From Lutraria lutraria (Eukaryota; Mollusca; Bivalvia; Venerida; Mactridae): a stretch of DNA of 64,000 nt. Under the pieces are notes generated by a model. It did no database searches and had not been told where the DNA came from. It saw nothing but the letters and a program-made list of their open reading frames with translations. Location: positions 14,361,479 to 14,425,478 of the forward strand of contig OZ026837.1 in assembly GCA_964023205.1 (NCBI GenBank), in the 5' to 3' direction. Shown in pieces: positions 34,542 to 49,500 of this stretch. How positions within the stretch are numbered: position 1 is the stretch's first letter; each line of letters begins with the position of its first letter. A program made the position numbers and the translations under genes.

Positions 34542-37500
34542 ATGGCTGAAGGAAAACCGCAACAGTCTACCTATAAAGGTTGGCTATATAAATGGACTAA
34601 CTATCTGAAAGGATACCAAAAACGATGGTTTGTCCTGCAAAACGGATTGTTGTCCTACTACCGGTAAGAAATTTATCGCAAATGAGTGGGTGGGGAATGT
34701 CAAAAATCTTCATTTCTTGAACCTGTTGCCAAAATTTATACCATTCATGTCATGACATTCATTTTAAATATATTAGTAGGATGATGGGTATGTTATAGAT
34801 GATGCTAATTGGACTGAAATTTGCCGTTGACAAGTTTAACAGGTTGTTGGGATTTGGGTCACTGGTGGATGATTCATCATCATGTTGTTGTTTATATGAC
34901 CCTCTCAGCAGCATTATTTTTACATATTCTGAATCAACTAATGGAAATCACTTCAGTTTTGATCAAATTTTACTCTCAGTGTCTCTCATTGAAATATACC
35001 CAATAAAAGATTGCTGATTATACTGACAATAAGACCAACAGATTATATATTCTCTCAGTCTTTGAATTAGTGGGTTGCCCCCTGCCCGAAAGGATTTTTA
35101 TTCTTCTTTAAGTCTTTTGGAGGACAACTAGTTTAAGAGAGATTCTTTCATAAAGTATAAGTATATAATCTGACTACCTGTCACAAAAAATTAAATCAAA
35201 GACTGTTCTTTAAATCCTGATTTATGCACAGCCATTGACTACGTAGGTCTGTGAATCAGATGATTGTCACCTTAAACAAGTAAACCTGTCTTGTTTGGTT
35301 TCCCTCTTAGTCTAACAGCAATATCATGTAGTGGTCAGTTCTTAAACATTATCATTATGACAGTCTCAGTGAAACATGGCCAGATTGACAGACATGTCCA
35401 GTGACAAGTGCGTCAGTGCCTCTGCAGTTTACTGGGAGTGGGTAGAAGAAGAAAATAGGAAGGTCCTTCCTGTATACACAAGATGGGTTTCGCAATTGTC
35501 ACCTGGCACAGTGATTTCGAGTCAGGGTGACTACGCAAAACTGGTCACCCAGAACCTAATCAGATCCACCTGCCACCTAAGATCACAGTGGACAGCAGCA
35601 CAGTCTATCACCATAAAAACAGGATTACTCATCAAAGGAACCTCAGTGTCCAGGGTTTTTTCTCTGTATTTTGGGAATATGACCCATACCCTTGGGATTG
35701 GGAATTTTCGCGGTGTTTTAATTAAAATTGGGAAAAATGTATAACTACAATTTTTGCAATGTGCAACTTATTCTACTTATTCTCCCATAGAACAGTAGCA
35801 GAATAAGGTATTTACTACCAATAGTGATGTTAATGAACTTATAAAATCAAAAAAAAAAAATATTTTTTTTTCTTTGATTGGGAATTTTTGTCTGTGAATT
35901 GGAAAAAAAAGATACTATTTTCCATTGGGAATATGACCGAATTTCGGCTATAAAATCGCCACAAAAAAATCCCTGGTGTCAGACATTATTTCATTTGAAT
36001 CAAACACAGGAGAGACTGATTCCGCCATAAAAAAAATGCCAAAAGTTAAAATGTTAATAAATGTGCCTGGCAATGTTCACACTTGGTCTGATTAACCTTA
36101 AACTATTTGTTGCTAATTGTGGACCTGCCAGGGCCCTAGCTGCACTTTAGGAGAAGGGGCCCGGGGCCCTCAGGTAGGGGAATTTTGATGGAAAAGGGGA
36201 ATTTCAGGGAATTTTTTTCAACTGCTTTATAACCCTGCAATAAGCATTTTAAGCTTAAAATGGCTGTATTTAGATATATTAAATACATGAAATATACAAT
36301 TAATCAAAGAATGATAACTTAATATCAACCATTTATTATGGCATTTAAGCAAAAAAAAAAAGGGGAATTTTTATCAAAAATAGGGGAAAAAAGTATATGT
36401 TTCTAGGAGGGGAATGGGGCCGAATTTCGGCCCCAAAAAACGTCAAATGAGGGCCCTGCCTGCTAAAAGGTTTACTCATCTTTTGACTGACACAATAAAG
36501 TATAAATTTCAATGAAGAATAACACAACTTATGCATAATGCATAACATGTCAACAAGGTCAGATTTTATTGCATTCTGATCCCAATATGATATATACACT
36601 GTCTTGATAGCTGTGTTGAAAGGAAATCTGATGCTTAGCATGTGCAGGGTTCAACTTTTTTCATCCGGTGAGCTTATAGGATCGATGAATGTCTGGTGTC
36701 CGGCCACAATTAGTTTCTTTTTACACTCTAGCATCCACAGCTCTTAACAAATCGTGATTAAACTTGCCCACAATGTATATGGCCACAATGTCTCGGCTAA
36801 GTTCGATTATGGGCAAAATTGGACAATAACTTCTAGAGTTATGGGCCCTTGAATTACAAAATTTGCTACATTTAGCTTGCACCTACATTCATCAAACTTC
36901 ATATGTAAATTCCTCATGACAATCTCTACAGGACCTGGGCTTTTTCAGGTCAAAGGTCACGGGGCCATGGTGTTTAAAAAAAATTGTACATTTCTTTTAG
37001 GATACTACACCTACAATTTTCGTGGGATTTTGACGAAACTTTCACCGACTTGTTACCGAGAACCCTCGCACCCTTTTGTGATTCGATTATTTTTATGGAA
37101 TTATGGCCCTTTTTTATTTTGTGCATTTTCAAATTAAAGGGCACCCAGAGGGGGCATTGTGTTTTTGAAACACATCTTGTTTTAGCTAGAACAGTTGAAC
37201 CAGTTACAAATGGACATTATAAGACAAGACCCACTTTCTACTAGCAGACTTTGTGTAAGGAAAAAAATCTGTCAGACATTCGGACTGTCAAGGTTAAAAA
37301 TTCTGTCGGACCAAAAAGAAATCTGTCAGACTGAGTATAAATCATGTGTATACCAATGTGTATACCATGTGTATCAGCCAGTCTGATGAGATAAGATTCT
37401 TTATTAGACCAACACACAATATATCGGACAAGTCCGCCAGTCCAGCGCCTTTCGCTAAGTCTGTACTAGACTGTGTCTTTCAGACCTATGTTTAAATAAT

Positions 37501-40500
37501 GTCAAACCCTGAATGTGCCTTTTTGGGAAACCCCGCGTGATCGATGAGTTATTTTTATAACTGACCTTGACTTGACCTTATCTTGATGCAGTTTAATCTC
37601 ATTTTGCGAGAAATCTTTGAGGAGTAACAGTAAGACGTTTTCTGTTAAATCACTGCCAACCCATTTTTATGCACGCAAGTGGTTAATGATTCAATTTTAG
37701 ATTTAAAAGTGGCAGCGTAGTAATGCATATATAAAAAATAGGGCAATAAAAAAAGTATAAATATGTATACATCAGGTAAATTTTAAGTGTCTTTATCAAA
37801 ATATATACTTAAGTCCATGATATTATAGCATTAGTACATTTTGTCTTTTTTTCCAAGCTACAGTTGTCTGACACCGTCTTTTTCTATCAAGACTTGAAAT
37901 TGACTGGGCAGCTGCTGTACTTTCACTTTCATTGAATCTGATACAGTCTACACTTACATTGCTTCAATCCCAGTGATTGTATGGGTTCTGGAGTTTAATG
38001 TAATACACACAAATGTCTACTACTTCATTTGCTATGTATTCACAAGTTTTTTTATAATCAATGATGATTCCCCATGAGAATTGTTCATACAAACATAAGG
38101 CCGACTTAGGTGACAACTTACTGGTGAACTTACTGATTGCTGGCTAGTTTTACTTTCCATGTAATACTGTATTCTCGTCTGATTTATTGCCCAACTTGCA
38201 TGTTGTTCTGTTTCCTGATACATGTGGAAAATTATCATTCATTTAATGAATAAATAATCATTTGACCATCAATCCAATGAATACCAACCTTGCATTTTAT
38301 GTTACTCAGGTATAAATAATTAAAAAAAGTTTTATACATTAAAATCTTTGTTTGATGCCCCCTCTGAATAATGACCATCCTGTGAGTAAAGGCCATTCTT
38401 TTAAAAACCGTCATTGATTAGTTAGAACAAAATGACCTCCTGTCAATAATGGCCATATTTTGTATTTGCCAAGCATGGCCTTTATTCACAGGTTTGATAG
38501 TCAGCATCTTAATAAGAAGTTATTATTTTATTTTCCACAAAATGTCCATTTTTTTGCCAGCATCCATGCAGAGTCTACGTAATTTCCTTAAAAGACCTGA
38601 TAATTAAATACTGTTGATGAATGGAATAAAACTATAAAGAATAGCATTGCAGGAAGAAGCTTTTCTCATTAAACTGCATACAATATTTACTGATTAAATT
38701 CTGATAGAACTTCAATATTCTAATTTTAGGAACCAGGCTGAAATGACACACACATGTCGTGGAACCATCAATCTAGCAACAGCATTTATTACTACATCTG
38801 ATTCCTGTACCATAGTTATATCAAGCGGGGGAAATCACACATTTCATCTGAAGGCAACGTCTGAGGTGGATAGACAGAAATGGATCACGGCGTTAGAACT
38901 CGCAAAGGCTGACGCTATACGCATGCTAGAACCAGGTTCGTTCACTTTGCATATTTTTCATGAATTGCTGAATTACAGTGTAAAAAATATCCTCCTTTAG
39001 TATTAGGTTCATTCAATTGGTATGCTATTTTCATTAATTGCTGAATTATGGTGTTCAGAACCAGGGTTTTCAATAACAACAGGTCACAGGCCAATTTAGC
39101 CGCTTAGAAACGATTGAGGGTCGGTTAGAAATCTCAAAAGTTTGAAAATAGTGTTGGAAAAATGCCTGGACTCCCCTTATGATTATCAGACCTGTTAGTC
39201 TAGCTTTTGGGACTGTTGGCCACAAACTTATTGAGAACCCTCAGTTCAGTGATTTTTCTTTGACTATATTTACTGCCGAATATGGGAAGCTTCCCCTAGT
39301 AAAATTTCCTTCATTTTTGTTGAGCTCGACATAGTCGCCACAATGGTGGTTGCGTGTCTGTACGTTAGTTAGTTAGTTCTTAAAGCGCAATGTTCGGACA
39401 TAGACGTACAAAGGCAATATCAGTGGATACAGTATTCATGAATTGAATATAAATTGAATATTAGATATTTAATCATACCATAAAATTACACCACATCATT
39501 TCAGTAAAAGTAATTTGTGAGTTGAACTATATATTTATATAACAAGAAATTTATCAATACTTAAACAAAACCATATATAATCAATTATAACAAGATCATT
39601 CAAAGATAGTGAAAATATTTCAAAGACAAGCAAAAGCAATTTTTGTAATATCAAAGATGTATAAAGACAACTGTTCTGTATCACTTTGATACATTTAATG
39701 ATTAAATATGAAATGTATTAAATATTTATAACCATTTTATGTAGACTATAAAAGTGCCAAATGAGGGCATAATACAAGTTTTTACAAGTTTACAAGTTTA
39801 TTTCGTAAATAAAGGCCACCGGCCCAAAATACATACATATATACACATGTTCACAAAGTTATTTAATATATATTGTTGTGTCCACAGCAAATTTTAAGAA
39901 AAAGTCTCAAGGATACTGAACAACAAGTATAAGCATATAACGATGTACCATGATCTCATGAAATAGGAAATATGTCAACATTTTCTCACCAAAGTTAAAA
40001 TATGAATACGTTTCTACAAACGTAAATTGTCTAATTTAATGCCATAAGATATTCTATTGTAATGTATCAATGCACTGCATTAGGTTTGAAACATATAGTG
40101 CTACTTTTTTTAAAACAACACGATTTTCATTTCGCATTAAATTTTTAAAATCAAAAGTATCACATCTTCCAGTATACCAATTAAATAAGTATCGTTCTCT
40201 TATTTCAGAATATTTTGGACATATAAAGAATGCATGGTATTCATTTTCTAATATCAAATGATTGAAGTGAATGAAGCAATATAAACATATTCTATCAGAT
40301 CGTTCTATTCCGTAATGTCTTCCTAGTTCGATGTTTAGTTTATGGTTTGAGCATCTGAAGCGTGCAAGTGATTTTCTAAATGAGAATGGTATATCGATGC
40401 ATAGATATTTTTCAACATTCAGTAAGGATTTAAAAGTAACATATGTATCACATCTCGTAGAAGCTGATACTTCACCTGACCAGTTTTGCTTCATGCAGTC

Positions 40501-43500
40501 ATTTATACGCTGTTTAAAAGAAGAGATAAACATATTTAAATCACCAATATCCTGATTTATCCAAACATATCCAAAGCCATATTTATATAGTAATTCTTTT
40601 ATATTTGTAGCCCAATTTTTTCGACCTAAATTATCATGCGACCTTAACATTTTATAACAATTTTTAGGATAACGCGAATCTGACATATGTAACAATTTAC
40701 ACCAGTATTTGATACATTTTGTGTGGTAAATTGTACATAGTGGAAGACGTCCGCATTCTCCCAATACCATACAATTATTGATAGATGAATTTACACCTAT
40801 AAAATATCTACAGAATTCAACTTGAACCTTTTCTATAACAGAAGAATAACTATGACCCCACAATTCCGAGCCGTAAGTAAGTATTGGAACAACCATTGAA
40901 TCAAATAATTTAAACATATCTCGGTGGGAAAATTGACCAAAAGGGAGTTGATAGCGTTTAATGGCATTTATGGCTTTTCTAGCCTGAGCTGCTAATTTTA
41001 CTTTAGCTGAGGTCCACGATAGTTTTGGTGTAAAGAGAAGACCCATATACTTATAAACAGAAGTGACGTTTATTTTTGTACCGTTAAATGTCCATTTTTC
41101 ACTGTTTCTGAGCGGTCCGCCATTTCTGAAAACGGTTATTTCAGTTTTTCTTAAATTTACAGTCATTTGTGATTGCGTACAAAAATCTGAAATAGCATTT
41201 AATTGTGACTGGAGGTTGTTTACGGTGTCTGCGCCGCACGCGACGTCATCTGCAAAAAGCAAGCTAAGAATATCGGGTATATCATTTGTTATGAAGACGC
41301 CGTTACATGTTTGTCGTAAGTGCGAGACTAAATCGTTTATGTAAAGGCTAAATATTATCGGCGAGCTTAAATCACCTTGTCTTGTACCTATATTACATTT
41401 AAACGGACCGTAGAATTTATCACGTGACGTTAACTTTTCCCGCCCGTTTTCATCTAAAGGTGGTTCTGTTGTTTTAACGTAATTTTCTAATTTTGTGTAC
41501 ATAGACATCAAAACCTTGATTAAATTTCCGTTTGCACCTTTATTTATAATGTTTAAAAATATTTTATAATGAACTAACGAGTCAAACGCTTTCTGAAAAT
41601 CTACATATAATACATAGAATCTACCTTGTGGTCTAGTAATATATTTTTGTATCATACACTGGAGAGAGAACATATTATCAACACAAGAATAACCAGATCT
41701 AAACCCGGCTTGTGCTTCATCGATGATATCTGACTCGCTTATCCATTTATTTAATCTTTCTGTTATTGCATTTGAGAAAATTTTGTATATGACATCGATC
41801 AGTGAAATTCCGCGGTAATTTGATGGTTCATTTCTGTCACCTGATTTATACAAAGGAACTATAACGCTCTGACTCCATGCGTCTGGGAACTCACCCGACG
41901 TTAATATTTTGTTAAACAACGTACTTAAAATTGGAGTTATATTGTCGCATGTATGTTTATAAAACTCTGCACCAATGCCGTCTTTACCCTGTGATTTACC
42001 GAATTTTAATTTAGAAATCGATTTTCTGACTTCTTCTTCAGTAAACAGACAATTTAGTATATTATCAGCATTTTCATCTGTTTCGAACATATTTATATTT
42101 AGATCACTCAGTGGTGTCTGATTCTCTTTATACAATAATTGTTCAAAATAATTTAACCACGTGCTTGCATTTATGTTTACAGATACTATGCTTTGTTTTG
42201 AACTGTTTTTTATCATAGACCAAAATTGTGCATGTATGTACATAAAAATTTAGTATTAATGATGACAAAATAACACAAAACATTATTTTACAAAGAATAT
42301 ACTATATGTTGATTATATAAGTAACATTTCATTTTCAATAAAAAATATCTTGCGAGGCGTGCTAACAAAACAAAAACACATAAAAACATAGACATACAGA
42401 ACCAATATTTTGTAACATACTGATCAGGGTTCTAGCCAGGATTTTTTTAAGGCATGTTGCAAATACAAATTTGAGTCACCCGTGAGCGGTACGGTGAATG
42501 ACTGAATGTGTGCAAGTGGGGGGTGGGGGGGGGGGGCGGGTAAGTCCAACAACTTAAGTAGTTCATATTTTAGTGAATTTTAAAGTCAAAAGACAGAACT
42601 GTTAAAAAGTGTTATAAATATATAACATATCATACACAAATCAATAGGAATTAAGATACATGTATCAGTTTTGCATGTCCAAATAAATCATTTGTGTGAA
42701 TCCGAGGCACCATGGTTTTGACAGGATGCTCTTTTTATGGAAGTACATGGAATGTCAACCCATACTGCTCTATCAGGCACGCACTTCTTAGGTCTCCTTT
42801 GATAGTACATGTAGTGTTTCTCTATTTTATATGTAAGCACTTACATTAGACCTCCAACTGAGAGATGGTTTTATACTTTAAGTTTATTGCTCAGTGGCTA
42901 TTTAATAAATGATGTACAACAGACCTACTATCAGAGAGGCAACTATACAGACAGGTAACTGATAAGCCAAGTGACAATAAGATTAACTCAATACACTGCA
43001 CTCTACAGTACACATTTGTTTACATTCTGTAGTCATAGTTAGATTGACATCAAATTTTTAGAATATTTTTTCTTTATTTGTATTTTCAGCAATCATTGCA
43101 TATTTCATAGTAAGAAATTTTATTGAATCAATTAAACTTTTTATTGACTGAATAAAATGACAACAAACATAACACATCGTGACTACCAAAGTTCAAACCG
43201 AAAGTAGAAAATGACGACTGACATTTTTTAACCGGAAGTAGCTGTACTCATTCTTTATGACATCAGATCGTATAAGTTAAACTTGAATCATTTTTTTAAA
43301 GTCCTAGGGATATCAACTGCATGTAACTTCTGTTAAAATTTAATAGATAATGATATTTAAGTTACCGTTTTCCGAAACTAACATCCACAGAAATGTATGT
43401 TTCCATTTAGGATTGGATTATGTCAAGATCGGCGTTGCGGATTTCTGATCAGAACTCACATCATGAATGTTATTCCATCGACTCATTTCGTTTTTAATGC

Positions 43501-46500
43501 TCAAAGATTCCTCTGTGATCGATTTGCTAATGCGTATTTTTTTATATCCTCGTCTATCGTATAGATCTACGTGCATTAAAAATGTTCAGTCTTAATTTCA
43601 CGGTTATGTCTATCAGTAATTATTATTTGCACACCGATACTGTAGATCTATGCATTTTTCGTCGTTGTTAAATATAAATCATTCGCAGAGGCATAGTAAT
43701 CATATGTTGCCCAAGAAACGTGTAATCTAGATACACACCATACGTCATCAGCAATGAATTTCATTCCGAAATAAGTTGCTATCACCGAATGACGTCACTA
43801 ACAGTGGAATGTGTCAATTTATATTGCGGCAACTGCATAACGGGTTGAAAACAAAATTGTCATTTTAAGATCATTGTGTGTGTACCACAGGTATCGTTCA
43901 TATTTTTTAACTTTATGCGAAATATGCATGGCAAGCGACACTCCGCTGACTGCGTATAAATAAGAGCTGCATAAATTGTGAAACATTTCAGAATCATAAT
44001 TATGATAGCTACTCGTGAAAAACAATGCGGCGAAAATCAACATCTTCAAACGGCGCAATTCTGGATGTTTAGTGAAAGTGTGCATGCGATAGATTATTAG
44101 AAAATCTTGTCAACACTCTTGCTTAAACTTTCACGGTCATAACATCGAGTAATTAGTTGAAACACGTGGTAAGGCGGGGCTACGATTTTGTCAGCGACAT
44201 GCGTCATGCATTCGAGACTGTCATTGGTTTATTGATATTTGATTGACACTGTTCTTAGTGACGTAACGAGTCAGCAAGCGGCACATATTCGGATGTAGTT
44301 GCTTTTATAATTGGTTGTGTATACAAGCCATGTCGTATACGTAGTTAAGGGATGTCGGTGGAATTAAAGGATGTCGAATATACGACTGTAAGCCTGAAGG
44401 CATGTCGTGGACGACATGCGATATTAGGCTGGCTAGAACCCTGCTGATATTGCATTTAAAGATGTATAAAATATATTTCCATGAAATACTCATATCACAT
44501 AACCACATTTGAGTAATATTAAGTGAACTCTTTATATTATATTAGCAAATTATAAAGTAAGATAATCAAAACATAATTTAACACTTAAAAATGACATTAC
44601 ATTAAATGATGTCCATGATAATAATGTGCATTTATGTATTAACTGACAAATTACTGCACAGCATCTATTGCTTCTGATGCCATTCGGTGTAATGTTCATA
44701 CATTTTTATTGACGTTCCAAAACGTACAGAAAACTTGAAGTATACATCAAATAACCCAATATGAAATTTATGATGTATTATACATGTATATACATTTTTT
44801 GTAGTAAAGTGACCTTTTTAAGTCTTATTACTGGAATTGTAAAGTGCTATACAGACAATAGACATGTATGCAAAGACTGTGTAAAGTTTGACAGAAGACA
44901 AGTTTTTCTATAACAAGGACATAATTATGTACTAATACATTTGTCTTGTAATATTTCAATATGTTTTATAATTGTATATCATTATATGCAAATTATGATA
45001 CAAAAAAAAATCACATAAATTAAGTCTCATTAAAATAGATGTGAAATAAACTTGTAAGTAATATTAATGAAAAAAATATAAAACAAAACTTAACTGTTTA
45101 AATTCTTAATGAAATCTAAAGGAGCATGATAGTTGCGGAATAAATGTTCAATTTTTCTTTAATAATAATTAAGACTTAAAAAGTTTAAGATAATTATTAA
45201 AGTATACATTATAAATTTGCTTGTCTTTGTCATAATTCATACTGTCTTTGCATATCTTTTGCAGTTTTTCTGTTTTTTAGCATTAATGATGTTAAAACTG
45301 TTTTCATTATTATATTCTAGTTTTTAACACAAGTACTTTCATTATTAAGGTATGAAAATGTCATTCTTCTTAGGGTTGCTAAGATTTAACATCAGGAAAT
45401 AACATAGCACTTTAGTTTCTAAAGTTTCGCTACTATTAATAACTATTTTTTAAAAGAATAAAATAAGAGAGAACTGTATTTTTGTCAAATTGTTTTAGTA
45501 AATGGTGATAAAAAACAACATTCTTCCAAAGAAACACCAACAATTTAGCACAAGAGTGCTGTTTTGTACTACAGTCTATTCAGTAGTGTCCGTAGAAAAT
45601 ATAAACACTCTTCATTTGAATGTTGCTACAGTTTTTATAGTGTTTTGAATGTTATAATTTGTTGTTTCAAATATAGTTTTCATCCAACAGAACTGACCAT
45701 CTGTATCAAAACGTATTTATGTAGTTATTTTTGGCCTTGATCAGCATAAAATATTGTATATAATTTGTAAATTGCCATAAAAACTCACTTTTTCATTATA
45801 TTTATAAGACAAATCTGTAAGATTTAAAGTCATAGTATTTTTCCCACATCCTTAAGGACCTACATTGTGTCAGAAATACTTGATAAGGAAGAACATCACA
45901 GTCTTCACTTAAAAATTATTCATTTTCATTTGTCACATGTATTGTAGTGTCCGTAGAAACTATTGTACACGTAAGACTTAACTTACTTTTTCACAAAATT
46001 TGAAGACATATACACTTTTAAGCTACTTTTTTGTTTACATTGGAAATCATTTGATACATATAAGAGGTTCATTTGTTTCTGAAAGTTCTATTCCTTGAAA
46101 AATAAAATGTTGAATGTTCGATCACTTTAAGCAATTTCATAGCGCCTTGTTTCTTTTGCCCTAGAATCAAAGAAATCAGTTGTGTAAAAAAAATATTGTG
46201 GTTTCCACATGCAGCAATGCTTGTGCAACACTCTGTTTTGTATAAACATTGTTCTATACCAATAATTTAAAAAATACTGCAATGTTATGCTTTAGCTGGT
46301 AGTGTCCGTAGATCAACTACCTTGGAATAATTTAAAGGGTATAACTTTTTTATGACAAAGACTTCAACGAAAACCTTCTAGAACTAAGTGCCCAAGATAT
46401 AAAGCTATGTAAAGAAAATGCCTATTCTGTGATTCCTTATACTTGAAATTTGACCAAAAGTGAAACAAACGTTACCTATCTGATCTTGTTTTAGCCGTGA

Positions 46501-49500
46501 GTTAGTTAGTGTGTCCGTCCGGATTCTTGTCCGGGCTGTATCTCCCTTATGCATCGACACTTTTTAAAATAACTTAGCATAATTGTTAAACACCATGAGG
46601 CAGTGTGCAGTGCGCAAAATCCAGGTCTCTAGCTCAAAGGTCAAGGTCATACTTAGAGGTCAAACATCAAAAATGAGTATTATAGACCTAGTCCGGGCTG
46701 TATCTCCCTTATGCATAGAAACTTTTTAAGATAACTTGGCATAATTGTTAAACACCATGAGGCGGTGTGCAGTGCGTAAGATCAAGGACTCTAGCTCAAA
46801 GGTCAAGGTCACACTTAGAGGTCAAACATAAAACGTAATCATTATACACCTTGTCAGGGCTGTGTCTCCCTTATGCATTGAATTATTTAAAAATGACTTG
46901 CCATAATACAATGCGACCATGTGTCTTGGGCAACACCCAGATTTTTATAGGTCAAAGGTCAAGATTACACATTCAGTCAAATATATTTTCCTTGTCTGGG
47001 CTGTAACTTCTGTTTGCATTCAAGGATTTTTAAATAAATTGGTATAAAAGTTTACTTCAATGAAATGATGTGTCATGAATATCACCCATACTTGTAGTTC
47101 AAAGGTCAAGATAACAAGCTGGCTAAACAGGGGCTCGACATGTTGCCCTTGGGCTTCTAGTTCCCCTAAAATGGCAAGAATTTTCCCCTAACATGAAATG
47201 TTTTCCACATGATCATGCAAAAAGAAGAAAAATACAGCAGTTTTCATACCATTATCACCAATTACAGTGGAGTAATATTTATATTTATGATTTAAACAAC
47301 TAAATAATCACATATTCCATAGAAATAAGTGTTATTATATATTCCCAATTTGAAATTTGTTGCACCAAATTTCCCCTTTTGATGGGCATGTGCAGTGAGA
47401 AAATTTTGGAAAAAAATAACTGGTGTTTCACAATAAAGACAGTCTTTAATAGCCGGAAAAATGACTTTGTTTGTTTTATATATTAATACACTCCAGTCTG
47501 CAAAAAAATTAAAACCATAAAGTGATAACAATACTATGTTTTCACAAGCATTCTCCATAAATATAGGGTCGTGTGGAAGATTTATTTTTCAATGGTCTTA
47601 ATTCACAGGTGGCTGTTTAATGGTTTGACTATACTGTCAAATTTTCTTCTTGTTTTACCAAAATTAATCAATTTCATGCAGACTTTTCAAGCAGGGAGAT
47701 GCATTTTGCACTTTTTATTCTCTTCAATTTCAGTTTGTATGCTGGTGGACAGATTTAGCTCCTAATTTCAACTGTGAAATGTGAAGCAATTAAAGACACA
47801 CTAAATTATGTATTTTTTATTGATTAAAATTTGACTTCGACTTTTTCTCTAATGGACCTGGTTTTGTTAATCAGCCTAATGATAGCATTTTTGAAGAATT
47901 AGTTTTTATTTCCTAGTTTGTTCATTTGTTATGAGTACTATGATGAATTAGGTAAAATATTCTTCACATCAAAATAAAATACTGAACATTTGGGGGGGGG
48001 GGATTTTGCAGTTACTGTAGTGTCGGCCCCCAAAAATAGTTCCGGATGGGTAACCACAAACACAGCTATTCATTTATATCGCCTAGATGAGCTTAATTGA
48101 TTACAAGAAAATGTACAAATGTTGCTATTAATTTTCAGTATTTTCGTATTCATGTGGTAGTATTTAAAAACGTTCTGTGACATTCTCTACCACTTACTGT
48201 CATGTTGAAAAGATTTAGTTCTCAGTATGGGCCCCTATAGTGTATGTAATTAGATTAAATTATCCTCTATAATTAGATTCAGAAATTTATGTAACATTTT
48301 AAGATACTGCTGTGTTTTATATATTTGATTGATGCTTTTCTTCTAAATTTCAGAAGCCAATTATATGTTTTTTTTTTTAACTTTGATTTTTGAGTCTGTC
48401 TAGGATATTGTACAGAACTTTTCTATAAATTTATGTATTTTGTTTACCCATCAATAAAATTTCGAGTCTTTGAGATAGTGGAGCTGTGTGTACCTTCCGT
48501 GCATCAAAAAACAAGACTGCATGGTTTGACAGTTATATAAGACTGAAAGACATTGTCTTGTAGAATATATGTCCAGTCTACTCAAGTCCATATGTAACTG
48601 GACCAACTGGCAGTGCTCCCAGTGATTTTTTTTGAATTTTCAAAACTACCTGTGGATTTCTGAAGGGGAAAATGTAGTGCGATAAATCAGAAAAGGGAAA
48701 AATATGAAGTAAATACCTTTGATTTCAATTGATTATCACTTTTTCATTTCAACCATTTATATAAAAAAACAGTCTCTAGTCACTCTGATCTCTCTAAGGT
48801 AGAAACATACCTGGTATACCTGATATTGACAGAACAAGGAAAATCAAAACATCTAATTCTTGGTATAGTATGTGTTATAAATGTACTTAAACATGTATTT
48901 TGTTTACATTTACAGACAGTGATGAAGAAGAACCTGATAAAACGGACATACAAACAACAATTAAATCACTGGGTTCAAAATTAGAAGATTTAAATACGTG
49001 TAATGACTTGATAGGGAAACATGGAAATGCTCTACAGAGATCACTAACAGAACTTGAACAGTTGGAAGGAGCTCCCGATATCTCTGGAAAGATAAAAGTT
49101 ATCAATGAACGAGCTACCATGTTTAGAATAACTTCTAATGCAATGATAAATGTAAGATATATTTTATTTTTATTATGTGCTCGCCATCTAAAAAGGTGGA
49201 AGGGCATTAAGTGTCAGTGATTTTTTTCCAAAATTTTCTCACTACCCATGCCCATCAAAAGAGGAAATTTAGCGCAACAAATTTCAAATTGGGAATATAT
49301 AATAATACTTATTTCTATGGAATATGTGATTATTTAGTTGTTTAAATCATAAATATAAATATTACTACACTGTAATTGGTGACAATGGTGAGAAAACTGT
49401 TGTAATTTTCTTCTTTTTACATGATCATGTGAAAAACACTTCTTTTTTAGTGGAAAATTCTTGCCATTTTAGGGGAAAATGAAGGAAATTTTACTAGGGG

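Noticed and set aside
35376..35744. 122-codon frame in OSBP intron 1
   Set aside because: It runs into the CAGGG MITE at 35651 and its first half has no recognised domain or flanking splice support; most likely chance or an old pseudogene fragment.
36877..37386. Overlapping short frames in OSBP intron 1
   Set aside because: They lie in a dispersed repeat found at other places with different frames; no protein signature.
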